From positions 69,158,319 through 69,222,318 of the forward strand of contig CM060686.1 of NCBI GenBank assembly GCA_030686995.1: a stretch of DNA of 64,000 nt. The letters are read 5' to 3'. This document shows positions 32,661-43,565 of the stretch, piece after piece. Numbering within the stretch: position 1 is the stretch's first letter; each line of letters begins with the position of its first letter. The translations under genes and the position numbers were made by a program. Origin of the DNA: Artemisia argyi. Lineage: Eukaryota > Streptophyta > Magnoliopsida > Asterales > Asteraceae. Under the pieces are notes generated by a model, which worked only from the letters and a program-made list of their open reading frames with translations, was not told the origin of the DNA and searched no databases.

Positions 32661-33887
32661 GAAGTCAATCAATCGTATGCCGAATGCCCAAACGTATCAA
32701 AACGTACGGCGATAAGGCGGGTCAAACGTACAGATCGAAAGAATTCTAAAGTCTCACTAGTCGCTGATAGTCGCAAACAAAAGCAGAAATCTAAGGCTCC
32801 TCTAAGGCACTTCTCAAGACATCCTATGAACACAACAAGTGCACGTTATATGATGTAAGTATTATCACATTGGCCGGACGTCATAATACTAGCATCATAT
32901 AAATATGCCCTCGTGATGGTCATACTTTATCTCAATCAGTGAAACAAATCCACCAATCCACCTTACAGTCCAACTAATTCCTGGGTTAGACCTATTCAAA
33001 GATCAATAACAAAAAGATGTCGGTAAAACAAATAAAACTCGAAAAGACGTAACAAAATCAAACAATCATCATAAAAAAGAAACATGTCGCCAGGGCATCA
33101 ATTCCTCCATCATAAGGTTCGTTTCAAGAATTCATCCCTTCAGAATCTTCTTATGTCCGAGTAGTCAGTCTTCGTTCATCTTCCAATCTGAGAGTGATAC
33201 GGAATCATTAACTTGAATTTGGTTTCCTCAAGCCTTCTGCAGTTCTTCTTGGAATGTGATGGAGACATGTGAACCTCTGGTACGATCTTCAATCTCCTCA
33301 TCATCCAGTCTGCTTCCACTCTCAATTCATCTTAGTACAACCAAGGTGAATACGGAAGTGAGACCGCATGTCTTCATCAACTCTAGGTTCGCCATCTTGA
33401 CTGGTTCTTGTGCTCTGCTCGTCAACTCTTCCATCTGTCGAGGAATGTCTTCAATTCTTTAGAGTAGTCATCACTGTTGTCAACTTCAGGTTCTATCCAA
33501 CTCCGTCCTCTAGTGGGAAACTTGGTGGTTCAACAGGAATCATAACCGGAACTCAGGGTGTCAAAATGATTCTTGAGATAAGATTCATTTCTTCGGTGTA
33601 CCAAAATAGGTGCAAGGGAAACTTCAGAATCGTGAAAATAACGTACGAGTCTCTAGAACAATAATGGTAGCAAAAATTTAACGATCAGAAATCATGGTAG
33701 GGAGTTTCAAAATAGTTCAAAACACCAAAGGTGAGACATAGAAGAACAGCCGTCAGCATCTCGAATGTTTAAGCAACCAACCATATATCAGAATCAAATC
33801 GAAGTTGACTTTCCAAAGAAAGGCAGATTAACATAGCAGATTTTATCATTCCAAGGGGAAAGAAACATTCTTATACCTGTGGTAAAG
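32661..33887 (-). other. Element H internal region, part 2
   Basis: Resumes the chromovirus-like element after A. Read on the minus strand there are broken open stretches with a polar, acidic reading (for example VDNSDDYSKELKTFLDRWKS, about 33475-33415) that could be decayed Gag, but no zinc knuckle or pol motif was found. Ends at the insertion site of C; TAAAG (33883-33887) is the presumed target duplication. Confidence 0.4.
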
Positions 33888-35591
33888 TGATACACGGGAT
33901 TGCGCCCTCGCAACATGTTTTACCTCTCAAAGGATCGTGAGAAGCTTGCAATCCCCGCCAGGCAGTGTACCTGATCGTTGTAGTATAGTATAGTGACAAG
34001 TACCGGGGAATTGATTGTTCAACTCAGGAATAGTGTTTGTTACGATTGACAATTAATCTAACTAGGTATAAAGGTGAAGGATGATTCTTTTTGTGTTTTT
34101 ATATTTTTATGAAAAGCTGGTAAAAATCTCGGGTATTGGAAGAGTAGGCGGAATTAGTTGCTAGTCAACTAACCAAATTAACTACAAATGCAAGAAAAGT
34201 AAACTAGGGTTCTACAAGGTAAATGAAGCGTATCTACCTATGACGTATTACTCCTTGCTAACTATCCAATTCTACCTATTGAATTGTCACATCCTTGTTT
34301 TAATTGATGGGTTGTATTCCTTAATACTATTCGTAGGGCCGTGTATTATCTTCCCTAACTCTATAAGCTCCTACTTCACTCCTATGTCGAGCCGACTAAA
34401 AGCTCTAAACATGGGATCACTAGAATTCGCTTATGCATTCAATACAACCATATAATCGTATTACACCTCTGATCATATTTCTTAAGAGGTTTAAGCAAGT
34501 TACCAATTGAAGTCTGCCAGTTTTCTTAAGCCTAACATCGATATCATTCAATTAAACAAGAGACAATATGAAACAAGAATTATAAGCTAAACCAATTAGA
34601 CCTATCGAAGTGTCACACCCTAATTGATGAATATAGACACAAACATCAACAAGGATTCAATAAGATCAAATCAATTATATACAAGTTTCACACAATCATA
34701 AGTAGACACAAGGTGAATTAGCCAAGCATAATTAATGAAGAACAAGCAACAATAATGATAATTGAAGACATGAATTAAGATAGAATCAACAAACCATTAC
34801 AAGATGTTTATGGAGTGGTTGAAACCTTCTAAGTTGCTGGAAAAACACCTACCTAAACGCAGGAATCGACCTTAGGGTTTAGGGCTTAAAAATAATGAAG
34901 TTATGATGTTGTATTTATAGGCTCTTTTCTACCCGGCCCGATTTGATGGCGTCAGCCTTAAGGGGTGACGGTGTCATGACCATTTTTTCAGAAAATCGAA
35001 GATTTTTTTGTCCCGATCATTCCCTTTTTTTGAATTGCTCAAATCCGAGTTCGTATGCAAAAGTTATGGCCAAAACAGTGTCAGCTACTCCGCGCGTAAG
35101 TTATGATTGTCTTGATCAACATGTGACGGTTTTACTAAAGTTTCATCTTGTGTAAGCTTTCTTCCTGACGTCGTCACTCAATATCATCTGACATCGTCAG
35201 GTTGAATCCTGACGCCGTCATGTGTAAACTTACTCTGGGCCGTCACGTGTAATCTGACCCTGACGGCCTTGGTGACGTCATCAGGTCAAATTGCCTTGAA
35301 ATAGTTCTGGGCCGTCATGTTTATTTTCCATATCCACCTTTTTTGCCAAGCTTGATGCCGTCACTTGTAGAGCCTTGACGCCGTCAGGTACTGTTCCCAG
35401 CAAGGATTTTGAGACTTTGTCGTTTTCTTCACTTTTATGCTCCAAAAACGTCCAAAATGCTTCATTTTCCAGATTTCTCTCCAAAAGTACCTAAAATGAT
35501 AAAAGAAACGATTTAGGGCAATATTTGATCAAATAATCTCAAATTAGGGCTTAAATGACCCCCTAAAAGCGGGACACTTTTCGCTTCATCA
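33888..35591 (-). repeat. Element C 3' LTR (1,704 bp)
   Basis: On the minus strand TGATGAAGCG...CGTGTATCA. Minus-strand TATA box CTATAAATAC near 34910-34919. The TGACG palindromes (34944-35392) lie upstream of it. U5 tRNA-like CGTTGTAGTATAGT appears on the plus strand at 33976-33989, hence antisense in the element RNA. The outer U5 stem is preserved with different bases (GGGATTGC with GCAATCCC). Confidence 0.88.
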
Positions 35592-36739
35592 AATATCCCT
35601 ACACTTGGGATTTGCTTGTCGTCAAGCAAATGAGCTTTTCCACCAATAAAAATACAAGTTAGGGGTCATTTAACACTAATATAAAAGTAATTACAACAAA
35701 TGATCGTTCCACCTTAATCAAAACAAGCACGGAAATGATACACTAGCATCTCACATTAACTATTTGGATACTCTCATCTCTCAGGTGTTGTAAATTTATA
35801 TGTCATAATTGGAAATGGAGAAATATCATTCACTACCTGTCATAGCAAATTGATTACCATAGGCTTGGGAAAGGATCAAAAACCTCCACCACTTGGCGTA
35901 AGCACCTAGGATAAACTATCAAAGATGTCTTTTAAAGGGTTATAACATTAGGTGTAGGGGATATGGAAAACACGATTTTGTTAGATGAACAGATATTTTA
36001 CTGGTGGCAAGTCAATTGTCTTAGTTAACTACATGTACAATGAGGCATTGCTAAGCCAAGACTCGACTCAACTTGAACTAACTACGACTCTTTTTGGATT
36101 TTTTTTCAAGACAATTTTTAACTTAAACATAAATAAAAGAAACGGATGGTAGCCCGTATGTTTTTCTCTTTTCTTTTTCTATTTTTTTTTTCTTTTTTTT
36201 TTAATTATTTTTTTTCGATTTTATTTTTTATTTTATTTATTATTATTTTTTTGCATACACTTTTACTATACCATCCAAAATAATACATCAAAGGGAGCTC
36301 GTTTCCTCCCTACACCTGAGCTTTTACATACTTTACAATCACTATTCTAATGACTCGAATCAAGATAATCAAAACACTTGGAGTACTTTTGAATATTAAC
36401 GCACATATGGGGGTAATAATTGACGTCATCCCCATTACTCCATTACAATAGTACTTTACCCATGAGTCCCAATCGTCCCAAAACAATATGTAAAAGATAT
36501 GACTCGAGTTAGCAACCATGTAATCAATTTGACAACTAACTAAGGGTTTAAACAAATAACAATAATGCACTAAAGATGAGTGTATACACGGAAGGCTAAG
36601 GCGATTTGGTTGCACATTTGGGGTGGATTGTAAACAAATTCTATCTTTAAGTAAGATGTTTAAAGTTAGAAACGAAAAAGATAGGCTCGGAGGGGTGTAC
36701 TAGGGGTATCGTGTACTAAAAATGAGTACAACGCAAAGG
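35592..36739 (-). other. Element C 3' UTR, part 1 (antisense)
   Basis: Starts with the PPT (TCCCAAGTGTAGGGATATT on the minus strand) and mirrors the B 3' UTR. A T-rich tract at 36107-36252 equals the A-rich tract of the other copies. Ends with the AAAGG target duplication of D (36735-36739). No genes. Confidence 0.75.
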
Positions 36740-38160
36740 TGATGAGGCGAAAAATAAACCACTTTTAGGGGGTCATTTAAGCCCGGAATTGAATTTATTT
36801 GATCAAATATTACCCTAAATCGTTCCTTTTGTGATTTTAGGTACTTTGGGAGAGAAATCTGGAAAAGGAAGCAATTCGGACGTTTTTGGAGCATAAAAGT
36901 GAAGAAAACGCCAGTGTCTTAATTTTCCTTGTTGGGAACAGTAGGTGACAGCGTCAAGAAGGAATTTCTGACGGCGTCAAGAGTAAATTCCATGACTTTC
37001 CATGACGACCCAGTACAGAATTGACGGCGTCACAAGGTAGGGCGTCAAGAGTAAAATGCATGACGACCTGGAAAATGCTAACACATGACGGCGTCAAAAG
37101 TAGATCAAGGCAGTCCGAGAAGTATTTTGGCGGCGAGATGACGGCGTCACAAATTTGTTTTTGACGCCGTCAGACCCTATTTCCTATATATAATTTTCTA
37201 ATTTTTACACATAGAAAGAGGAAGTTTTGGAGAAACCCTAGGGCCGAACCTAATACGATTTTCACAGGTTTTTCAAGGGTTTTTAGCCCTTGAAACCTTA
37301 CAAGTGTAATTGAGATAAGTGTTCTTTTAATTCAATCAATATGTCTATGTGTTGGTTGTCTATATCTTGTTCTTGTCTTGATTCCACCATGCTAGGCTAG
37401 ATCTATGTTGTGTTTGCTTAGATCTAATGAAACCTAGATGTTAATTATGTGTTGATTACTTGTTTATGGTTGTATTGGATGAATGATTTCGATGTTAGGC
37501 TTAAGAAAACTAGCAGATCTCCAAATGGTAACATGCTTGAATGTCTTAGGAAACATGAACCGATGTGCACTAGGTTTTATTGGTTGTATTTACTGCATGA
37601 GTAATTTCTAATGATCCCATGTTAGGAGTTTTTAACGGCTCGACATAGGAGTGAAGTAGGCACTCATAGGATTGGGGAAGTAAGTGCGCCACCCCATGAA
37701 TGGTATTAAGGAATACAATCCGTCATCCACGCAACTATAACAAGTAATTAACGTGTAAAAGATATCTAGGGAGTAGTGAAATCTAAGTAAACATATTTTC
37801 TCCACATATTGCTCACAACCTTAGTATAACTTAGTTTAATTTCATTTATAGTATTTTACTTTTAATTGCATTTTTAGTATTGGGTTAGTTGACTAGCAAC
37901 TAATTCCGCCCATATCCTTCAAACCCGAGATTTTATTTTGCTTTCTAAAAAATATAAAAACACAAAAAATAATCGTCTTTCATCTTTAGCACTAGTAATT
38001 AGGTTTTCTAATCCTAGCGACACTATTCCTAGCTGAACGATCAATCCCCCGGTACTTGTCACTATACTATACTACAACGATCAGGTACACTACCTGGTGG
38101 GGGTTGTAAGCTTCTCGAGATCCCTTGAGAGGTAAAGCCTGGTGCGATTCCCACATATCA
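36740..38160 (+). repeat. Element D 5' LTR (1,421 bp)
   Basis: TGATGAGGCG...CACATATCA. TGACG array 36945-37172, TATA box TATATATAA near 37186. Anti-tRNA segment ACTATACTACAACG 38066-38079. Outer U5 stem GTGGGGGTTGT (38097-38107) with GCGATTCCCAC (38144-38154); inner hairpin TCTCGAG (38113-38119), loop ATCC, CTTGAGA (38124-38130). Confidence 0.92.
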
Positions 38161-38166
38161 AGTTTT

Positions 38167-38184
38167 TGGCGCCGTTGCCGGGGA
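38167..38184 (+). other. Primer-binding site, tRNA-Asp (D)
   Basis: TGGCGCCGTTGCCGGGGA, 6 nt after the LTR, perfectly complementary to the 3' end of tRNA-Asp as I know it (CCCCGGCAACGGCGCCA). This is the typical Athila-lineage primer. Confidence 0.88.
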
Positions 38185-38328
38185 ATAGTTATTGTCTAGG
38201 TTATAATTTCTTTTTATTAGGTCTACTTGCTAGATTCCTTTCTAGTAAGATTTTATTTTCATTTTTAGGTTTCTTTAGTCTATCTTCTTCTTTGTGTCTT
38301 TGTTCGTAACTCTTCACCACCCGACATC

Positions 38329-40176
38329 ATGGACAACGGGAACATCTTTGAACCCGTCATCCAACCACAACAAAACCCACCATTAGAACCCCTTAGGCCC
38401 CGAACCTTAGGAGAGTATTCCCGACCTAGCCACCAAGGCTACCGAAACACCATTGAGCTCACCGGAGCCAATGTGACCCCCTTGCGATCCGACACCATCC
38501 GGTTGGTGCAAAGCGGATGTGCATTCCATGGACTTCGTTCCGCAGATCCAAACAAACATCTTAAGGACTTCCTTAAAATCGTAGACTCCATAGACCTAGA
38601 TGTTGCAACTAGAGAGACTACCCGATTACGCCTATTCCAATTCTCTCTACGGGATCAAGCTAGTCAATGGCTTGAGCGTTTACCCACGGGATCCATCACC
38701 ACATGGGATGATCTCACCACTCGTTTCCTTGCTCAATTTTTCCCACCGGGGAGAACTACTGAGCTTAGAAATGACATCTTGATGTTCCAACAACATCAAA
38801 ATGAATCTCTTTATGAAGCATGGACTCGTTTCAAGGACTTACTCCAAAAAGTTCCTCATCATGGCATAGATCTTTGGCTCTAAGTCCAAATCTTTTATGA
38901 CCATATCGATCTCTCCACGAGGCGAACCATTGACCAATCGGCCGGTGGTAAGCTACGTGATCTAAGTGCGGAACAATCATGGGAACTCATAGAAGATCTT
39001 GCTCTCTATGACAACGAAAGTTGGAATGATCCCCGTGATTTGAACAAAACGGTCAAGGCAATATCTTTGCCTTTGAACAACTCTAGCACTCCCGACCGTA
39101 GGATCATGGAACTTGAGGACCAAGTCAAGTTTCTCATGAAATCTTACGAAGCTCCTAAGCCTTCAAGCCAAGTGAACAAAATCACTTCTTCATGCGAATT
39201 ATGTAGTGGTCCCCATGACACTCGTGATTGTGTGGAACTCCCCGGAACAGCTTTTGCGGACTACGCATCCTCGCGTACTGACGAAGCGGGAGATAAGTGG
39301 TACACTTTCAAGCCCGAGCCAAACCCTTACGGTGATTCATACAACCACTCTTGGAAAAATCACCCAAACCTTAGGTGGAAACAAAATCAACCCAATTCTT
39401 CCAATCCACCTAATCGTTATCAACCAAACGGTCCACCCTCCAACCGTACTTTCAACAACAATCCTTCTAACAACTATGGTAGTACAAACAATCTTGAAGG
39501 ATTGATGTCAAAATTCATGGCATCTCAAGAAGCCCGCATAGCTAGGTTTGAAACCGAATTCAACCAACAACAAACGGAGATGACCAATAAGATAGACAAC
39601 TTGTTGAAATCCCTCAACAACCAAGCGCTAACTACACCTAGGAAGGACACTAGGGACACCGATAGTGGAATCCAAATTATGGACCCCTCATCATCTAAAC
39701 ATGTCCACTTTGGCAATGTTGTCACCATTAAGCCAATAGATAAGGAAATAGAAGAGAGTGACAAGGATGAAGTTAGAGTTGAAACCGAGATTAGGGATGA
39801 GAGTAGGGAAGTTGAGGTTAATAGGGGAGAAGAATTAGAAGAAGTAGAGCCTAAAGAAAAGTACTTTGATAAGATGCCCACCAAGGAAGAACGGGAATAC
39901 CATAAGGATTTATTCGATAGTCCCGAGAGACCATATATCCATGGCACACCCCTTATCAAAATGGGAGACTCCTCTAACATTAACATACCATGCAACATTG
40001 GGAATATGCATATATGGAAAGCTTACATCGATCCTAGATCTCCCGTGAACATCATGACTAAGACTCACTACAATTGGGTAATGAAGAAGCAACTTGATTT
40101 TAGGATGATGCCCAATAAAAATTTGATAAGTAATTTTGCAGGAAGAGTGAAGGGATTGCATGTGATTATAGGCAAT
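38329..40176 (+). pseudogene. Gag and start of protease of element D (one stop, then split by E)
   Basis: Best preserved Gag-Pro of the window. Gag domain from SDTIRLVQSGCAFHGLRSAD to HHGIDLWL, then TAA at 38881-38883 (CAA in B), after which the same frame runs on to 40176. Further on: zinc knuckle CELCSGPHDTRDC (about 39195-39240), an Asn/Pro-rich linker, a coiled segment, and a strongly acidic region (KPIDKEIEESDKDEVRVETE). The protease-like domain has AYIDPRSPVNIMTKTHYNW: the expected D-x-G-S is D-P-R-S, with the Asp codon at 40030. The Gly to Arg change predicts an inactive protease. E inserted within codon context NC/N at 40176. Confidence 0.85.
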
Positions 40177-41970
40177 TGTGGAAAACTAGAAGGGGGGGGG
40201 GGGGTTGAATAGTTTTATGTCTTTTACGTTTTATTAGTTTTGTAAAAGTTAGCTTCTAAAGTTTAGATGAAAGTTTCAAATCTTTAATGCGGAAATATAG
40301 ATACAAGTTTATTTACGATTTTGTATAAACACCATTTATGTATAATGCACAATTTCAAAACTCTTTAATGTGAGAATGGCGATACTAGTGTATTTATGAT
40401 TTTGTATAAACGCTACTTAAGTTTAATATTGGGAAAGAGTTTATAATTTCGTATATCATATATATAAGCATATATATATGTATAAGTGTTTTAATATAAG
40501 TTTGTGTACTTGGTTTGTTTTTGAAAGACTAATATTATGAATGAGTTTTAGTTTGATCTTTATGTGAAATCAATATGTGCACAACACAAGCAATAATAAT
40601 TATGTGTGGAATGCTAGTAAGTATGTAATCAAAAAGTGAGAGATGGAAAGATCAAACCGAGAGACAAAGGATTTATAGTGGTTCGGCTACAAGGACACCT
40701 TCCTTGCCCTACTCCACTCCCCGAGTCACCTACTCGAGAGTTTTCTTCACTAGATCAAAAACCTCCCTTATGGCGGAGAAAACCTTACACACCAAAATAC
40801 ACACCACAACTTTATCACAACACAATCACAACTTCTACACGACTTCTTCACACCAATTTACTTCACACCAATTCTTCCTCACACCGTTCTACTATGCTCC
40901 TAGCTTCTTCACAACTTACTACTTCCTAACTCTTTTTCTTCACGCCACTTGTTTCTCCACTCCTTCACTACTAAGTCCTATCCACTACTCCAAGATATAT
41001 ACTACTTCACAACTACTAGGCTTCAAGGTCTTCTCAACTTCAAAGCTTCAACTTCTTTGTCTTCACAACTATCTCCACTTCAATGAACTACCACAACTTA
41101 TTTCTTCTATCACTAATCCTATCCACCTCTACCTCTTCACTTCTATTACTACTTCACGCCTTCAATAAATCTAGATCCTATATCTAAATCTATCTAACCA
41201 ATGTATACACTATATTCACCAAGGAATGAATGATATACAAGATGAAATAATCAAACAACTTAGAAAGCAAGATGATACTAAGTTGCAATACTCCTAGTCT
41301 TGATCAATAGGAGTATTCTTCTCTTTGCACTTGAATGAATGAGGCTTTGGATCACATGGAAACAAAGGCTTATGAATTATATGATCAAAGGATTTTTTAA
41401 GATTGAAATGGAGGTTTGAATCAGAAAGTTTTAGTGCAAAAAGGTGAGGAAAAAATCCAGGTTTAAGGTGGTATTTATAGGCAACAGATTCTGACAGAAG
41501 AGTGTGGCCGGTCCCCTTAAATCATGGCCGGCCCCCTTAAAATTAAGGGGACCACCCTTTATAATTAAGGGGGCCGCCCAGCTGAAACGGCCAGATTCTT
41601 TGTCTTTTAGTGGGGAAAGTTTATTTGGTGAAAAACTAACTGATTTTGGTTAAAAATTTGAATTCATATATTTAGTATGAATAAAACATTTTTCTTTATT
41701 ACCAAAAGTGTTTTTTCAAAAATATATAATATGTTTATATAATTAAATAAACTTTGTGATACTTAATTAAACTTTCCTTTGATCTTATAATGCATTAAAC
41801 ACTATGTTTATTCATACCTTAAGTGATTGGATGGTGAAAGTGATTATTAACTACTAAATACTTGTTTACGTCATTATCTTTGATTTAATGTGTTTTCGTT
41901 TTGTGATTATCAAAACATAGAGATATCGAAAGATATGAATAACGTTTTTAGTCGTTTATTTATATCAACA
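40177..41970 (-). repeat. Element E 3' LTR (1,794 bp)
   Basis: Contains a G-run of 12-14 at its left end, a minus-strand TATA box CTATAAATACC (41470-41480), and just upstream of it a cluster of GC-rich palindromes (41505-41580), for example CCCCTTAA-AA-TTAAGGGG (41533-41550). Low-complexity ORFs (40636-41168, plus) are Ser/Thr/His-rich readings of a CTTCAC-type repeat, not genes. It differs from the other LTR at roughly 30-35 positions by eye. Confidence 0.9.
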
Positions 41971-41992
41971 ATCTCCCCCTTTTTGATGATTA
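41971..41992 (-). other. Polypurine tract of element E
   Basis: Minus strand AATCATCAAAAAGGGGGAGA followed by T and the LTR start TGTTGATATAA; the usual PPT context of plant Copia elements. Confidence 0.85.
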
Positions 41993-42466
41993 CAAAACCT
42001 AAACTCATTAAATCTAAAAATTAATTTTTAGACAAGTATTAAGTGAGTTTACATTCACTTCTCCCCCTTTTTGTAGAATCAAAAAGGTTTAAGCCAATAA
42101 AATGAAAACTCCCCCTTGATGTATGCTCCCCCTCGTTTGAGAGCACCAAGGGTTCGAGAAATGGGATTCTTGCAAGAAAAATATTAGAAGCACAAGCATG
42201 GCACAAGCAAACACATATAGCATAGTACTAACTAATAATGAGCATGGCAAAAGAGAATTAGAAACATATATTAAATCATTCATTAAAAGAAAATGATTAC
42301 GTCAACCCATAATCATTGTTACATAGGCTAAAAAGATGAAATTCTAAGCTAAGTAGAATGTCCTAATGTGCCAGCAAGAAGTGTCACCAAACTTTCTTGA
42401 ATCCCAAAATGGTTGAGGAGTTTTATTTGAAAATGAGAAACATAAGCATGTAAAATACTTGGTGGT

Positions 42467-43342
42467 TTAGTGGAGGTAAACATTTGGTTGCATGGATGTT
42501 GTTGGGTTTGGAGATGTGGAGCTTGTAGGTGGTGAAATTGAAGATGGGTTTGTTGATTGAGGGTTTTGATGTTGTTCAAGTGATGGTGTTTGTTGAGATC
42601 TAGTAAGAAGATACTCAATCCAAGTAAAGTGTTCATTCAATGCAATGGTTTGTTTTTGGAGGAAGATGCAACAAGGGCAATTGTTAACATGCTTCTCGAT
42701 TTGGTTTTTGTTATGTGGTGATGATGGTGAGCTTGATTGTGGTGGATCCAAATTGCGTTGAGCAAGATGTAATGCTAAAAGAGCACTAAGCTCATGTGCC
42801 TCTTTTAGCTCCTCAACGAACATCAAGTGTTCGGAGGAAGGTGATAGTGGTGGAGCTTGATAGTTGTCTTGGGTGAAAGTTTGAACATGCAACATGGGAG
42901 TGGCATGTGAAGTTGTAGGATGTGGTGGTGGTATTCTTGGTGGTGGAGACATGGTTGAGCTTGGATAGTCCTGAAAACATGAAATGTGTGGGAGAGGTTC
43001 TTCATGAGTGGGTGATGTTTTTGTTGAATGAGCAACATGTGAAGTATTGATTGAGAGATTGGGATTGTTGCTTTGGGATTGAGCATGCTCATCATAAGAA
43101 GAAACATTAATGAGGGTGTGAGTGGATGATAGGTTGTGAGATGAGTCATTAGTGTGGGTTTGAGGCTTAGTAGTTGGTTGACTTGGAACAACATCACTTG
43201 AGTTATGACAAGAATCAAGTTTCCTCCTCCAAACGGGTTTGATGGAGATCCTTGCGGTTCTTGAAATCTTCGGTTTTTGGTTGTTGGGAGATGACATGTT
43301 TGGTTGTGATGGCATTAATGAATAATGATGGGAAGAGGGCAT
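42467..43342 (-). CDS. Extra ORF of element E (291 codons), Pro/Ser/His/Gln-rich
   Basis: Same strand as Gag and next to the 3' LTR, the place where Sirevirus-type Copia elements may carry an additional (envelope-like) ORF. It begins MPSSHHYSLMPSQPN, has a basic cluster KISRTARISIKPVWRRK (about residues 25-41), long Ser/Pro/His/Gln-rich stretches, and a segment with CPCCIFLQKQTIALNEHFTW near residue 225. No signal peptide or clear transmembrane helix. Function unknown. Upstream of it lies a copy of the LTR palindrome cassette and a TATA box overlapping the first ATG, so the second or third Met (MPSQPN, MSSPNN) may be the real start. Confidence 0.5.
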   Translation of the reverse strand: MPSSHHYSLMPSQPNMSSPNNQKPKISRTARISIKPVWRRKLDSCHNSSDVVPSQPTTKPQTHTNDSSHNLSSTHTLINVSSYDEHAQSQSNNPNLSINTSHVAHSTKTSPTHEEPLPHISCFQDYPSSTMSPPPRIPPPHPTTSHATPMLHVQTFTQDNYQAPPLSPSSEHLMFVEELKEAHELSALLALHLAQRNLDPPQSSSPSSPHNKNQIEKHVNNCPCCIFLQKQTIALNEHFTWIEYLLTRSQQTPSLEQHQNPQSTNPSSISPPTSSTSPNPTTSMQPNVYLH

Positions 43343-43565
43343 TTATAGTGTATGAAAAATGTGGTTTAGAAAGGTAAATTTTGAGGGATAGTATGGGACA
43401 AAATATGTTTGTGAATTTTGGGAAGTATAGGGTAAAATGGGTCAAAAAGTGATAAAGAAAACAGTATCCCCGACCATCAGATGGCTGGTCCCCTTAATTA
43501 GGGGCCGGTCCACTTAAAATTAAGGGGGCCGCCTTATGTAATTAAGGGGGCCGCCCATCTGGTGA
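43341..43565 (-). promoter_or_regulatory. Internal duplicate of the E promoter cassette
   Basis: 43483-43560 repeats the LTR palindrome cluster (GGCCGGTC-CCTTAA, TTAAGGGGGCCGCC) in the same order and strand as 41505-41580. On the minus strand it is followed by a TATA box CTATAAAT (43341-43348). Inference: a second, internal promoter in front of the extra ORF. Confidence 0.5.

Noticed and set aside
39206..39505. 99-codon ORF inside D Gag, repeated at 25811-26110 in B
   Set aside because: Out-of-frame shadow of the Asn/Pro-rich Gag linker, conserved only because the two Gags are nearly identical.
39525..39998. 157-codon minus-strand ORF in D
   Set aside because: Antisense shadow of the acidic Gag segment: Ser/Leu-rich reading of Glu/Asp/Lys codons.
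40636..41168. Overlapping Ser/Thr/His/Leu-rich ORFs, repeated at 47074-47606
   Set aside because: They lie in the LTRs of E, on the strand opposite to the element, and read a CTTCAC-type low-complexity stretch. Both copies exist only because the LTR is duplicated.
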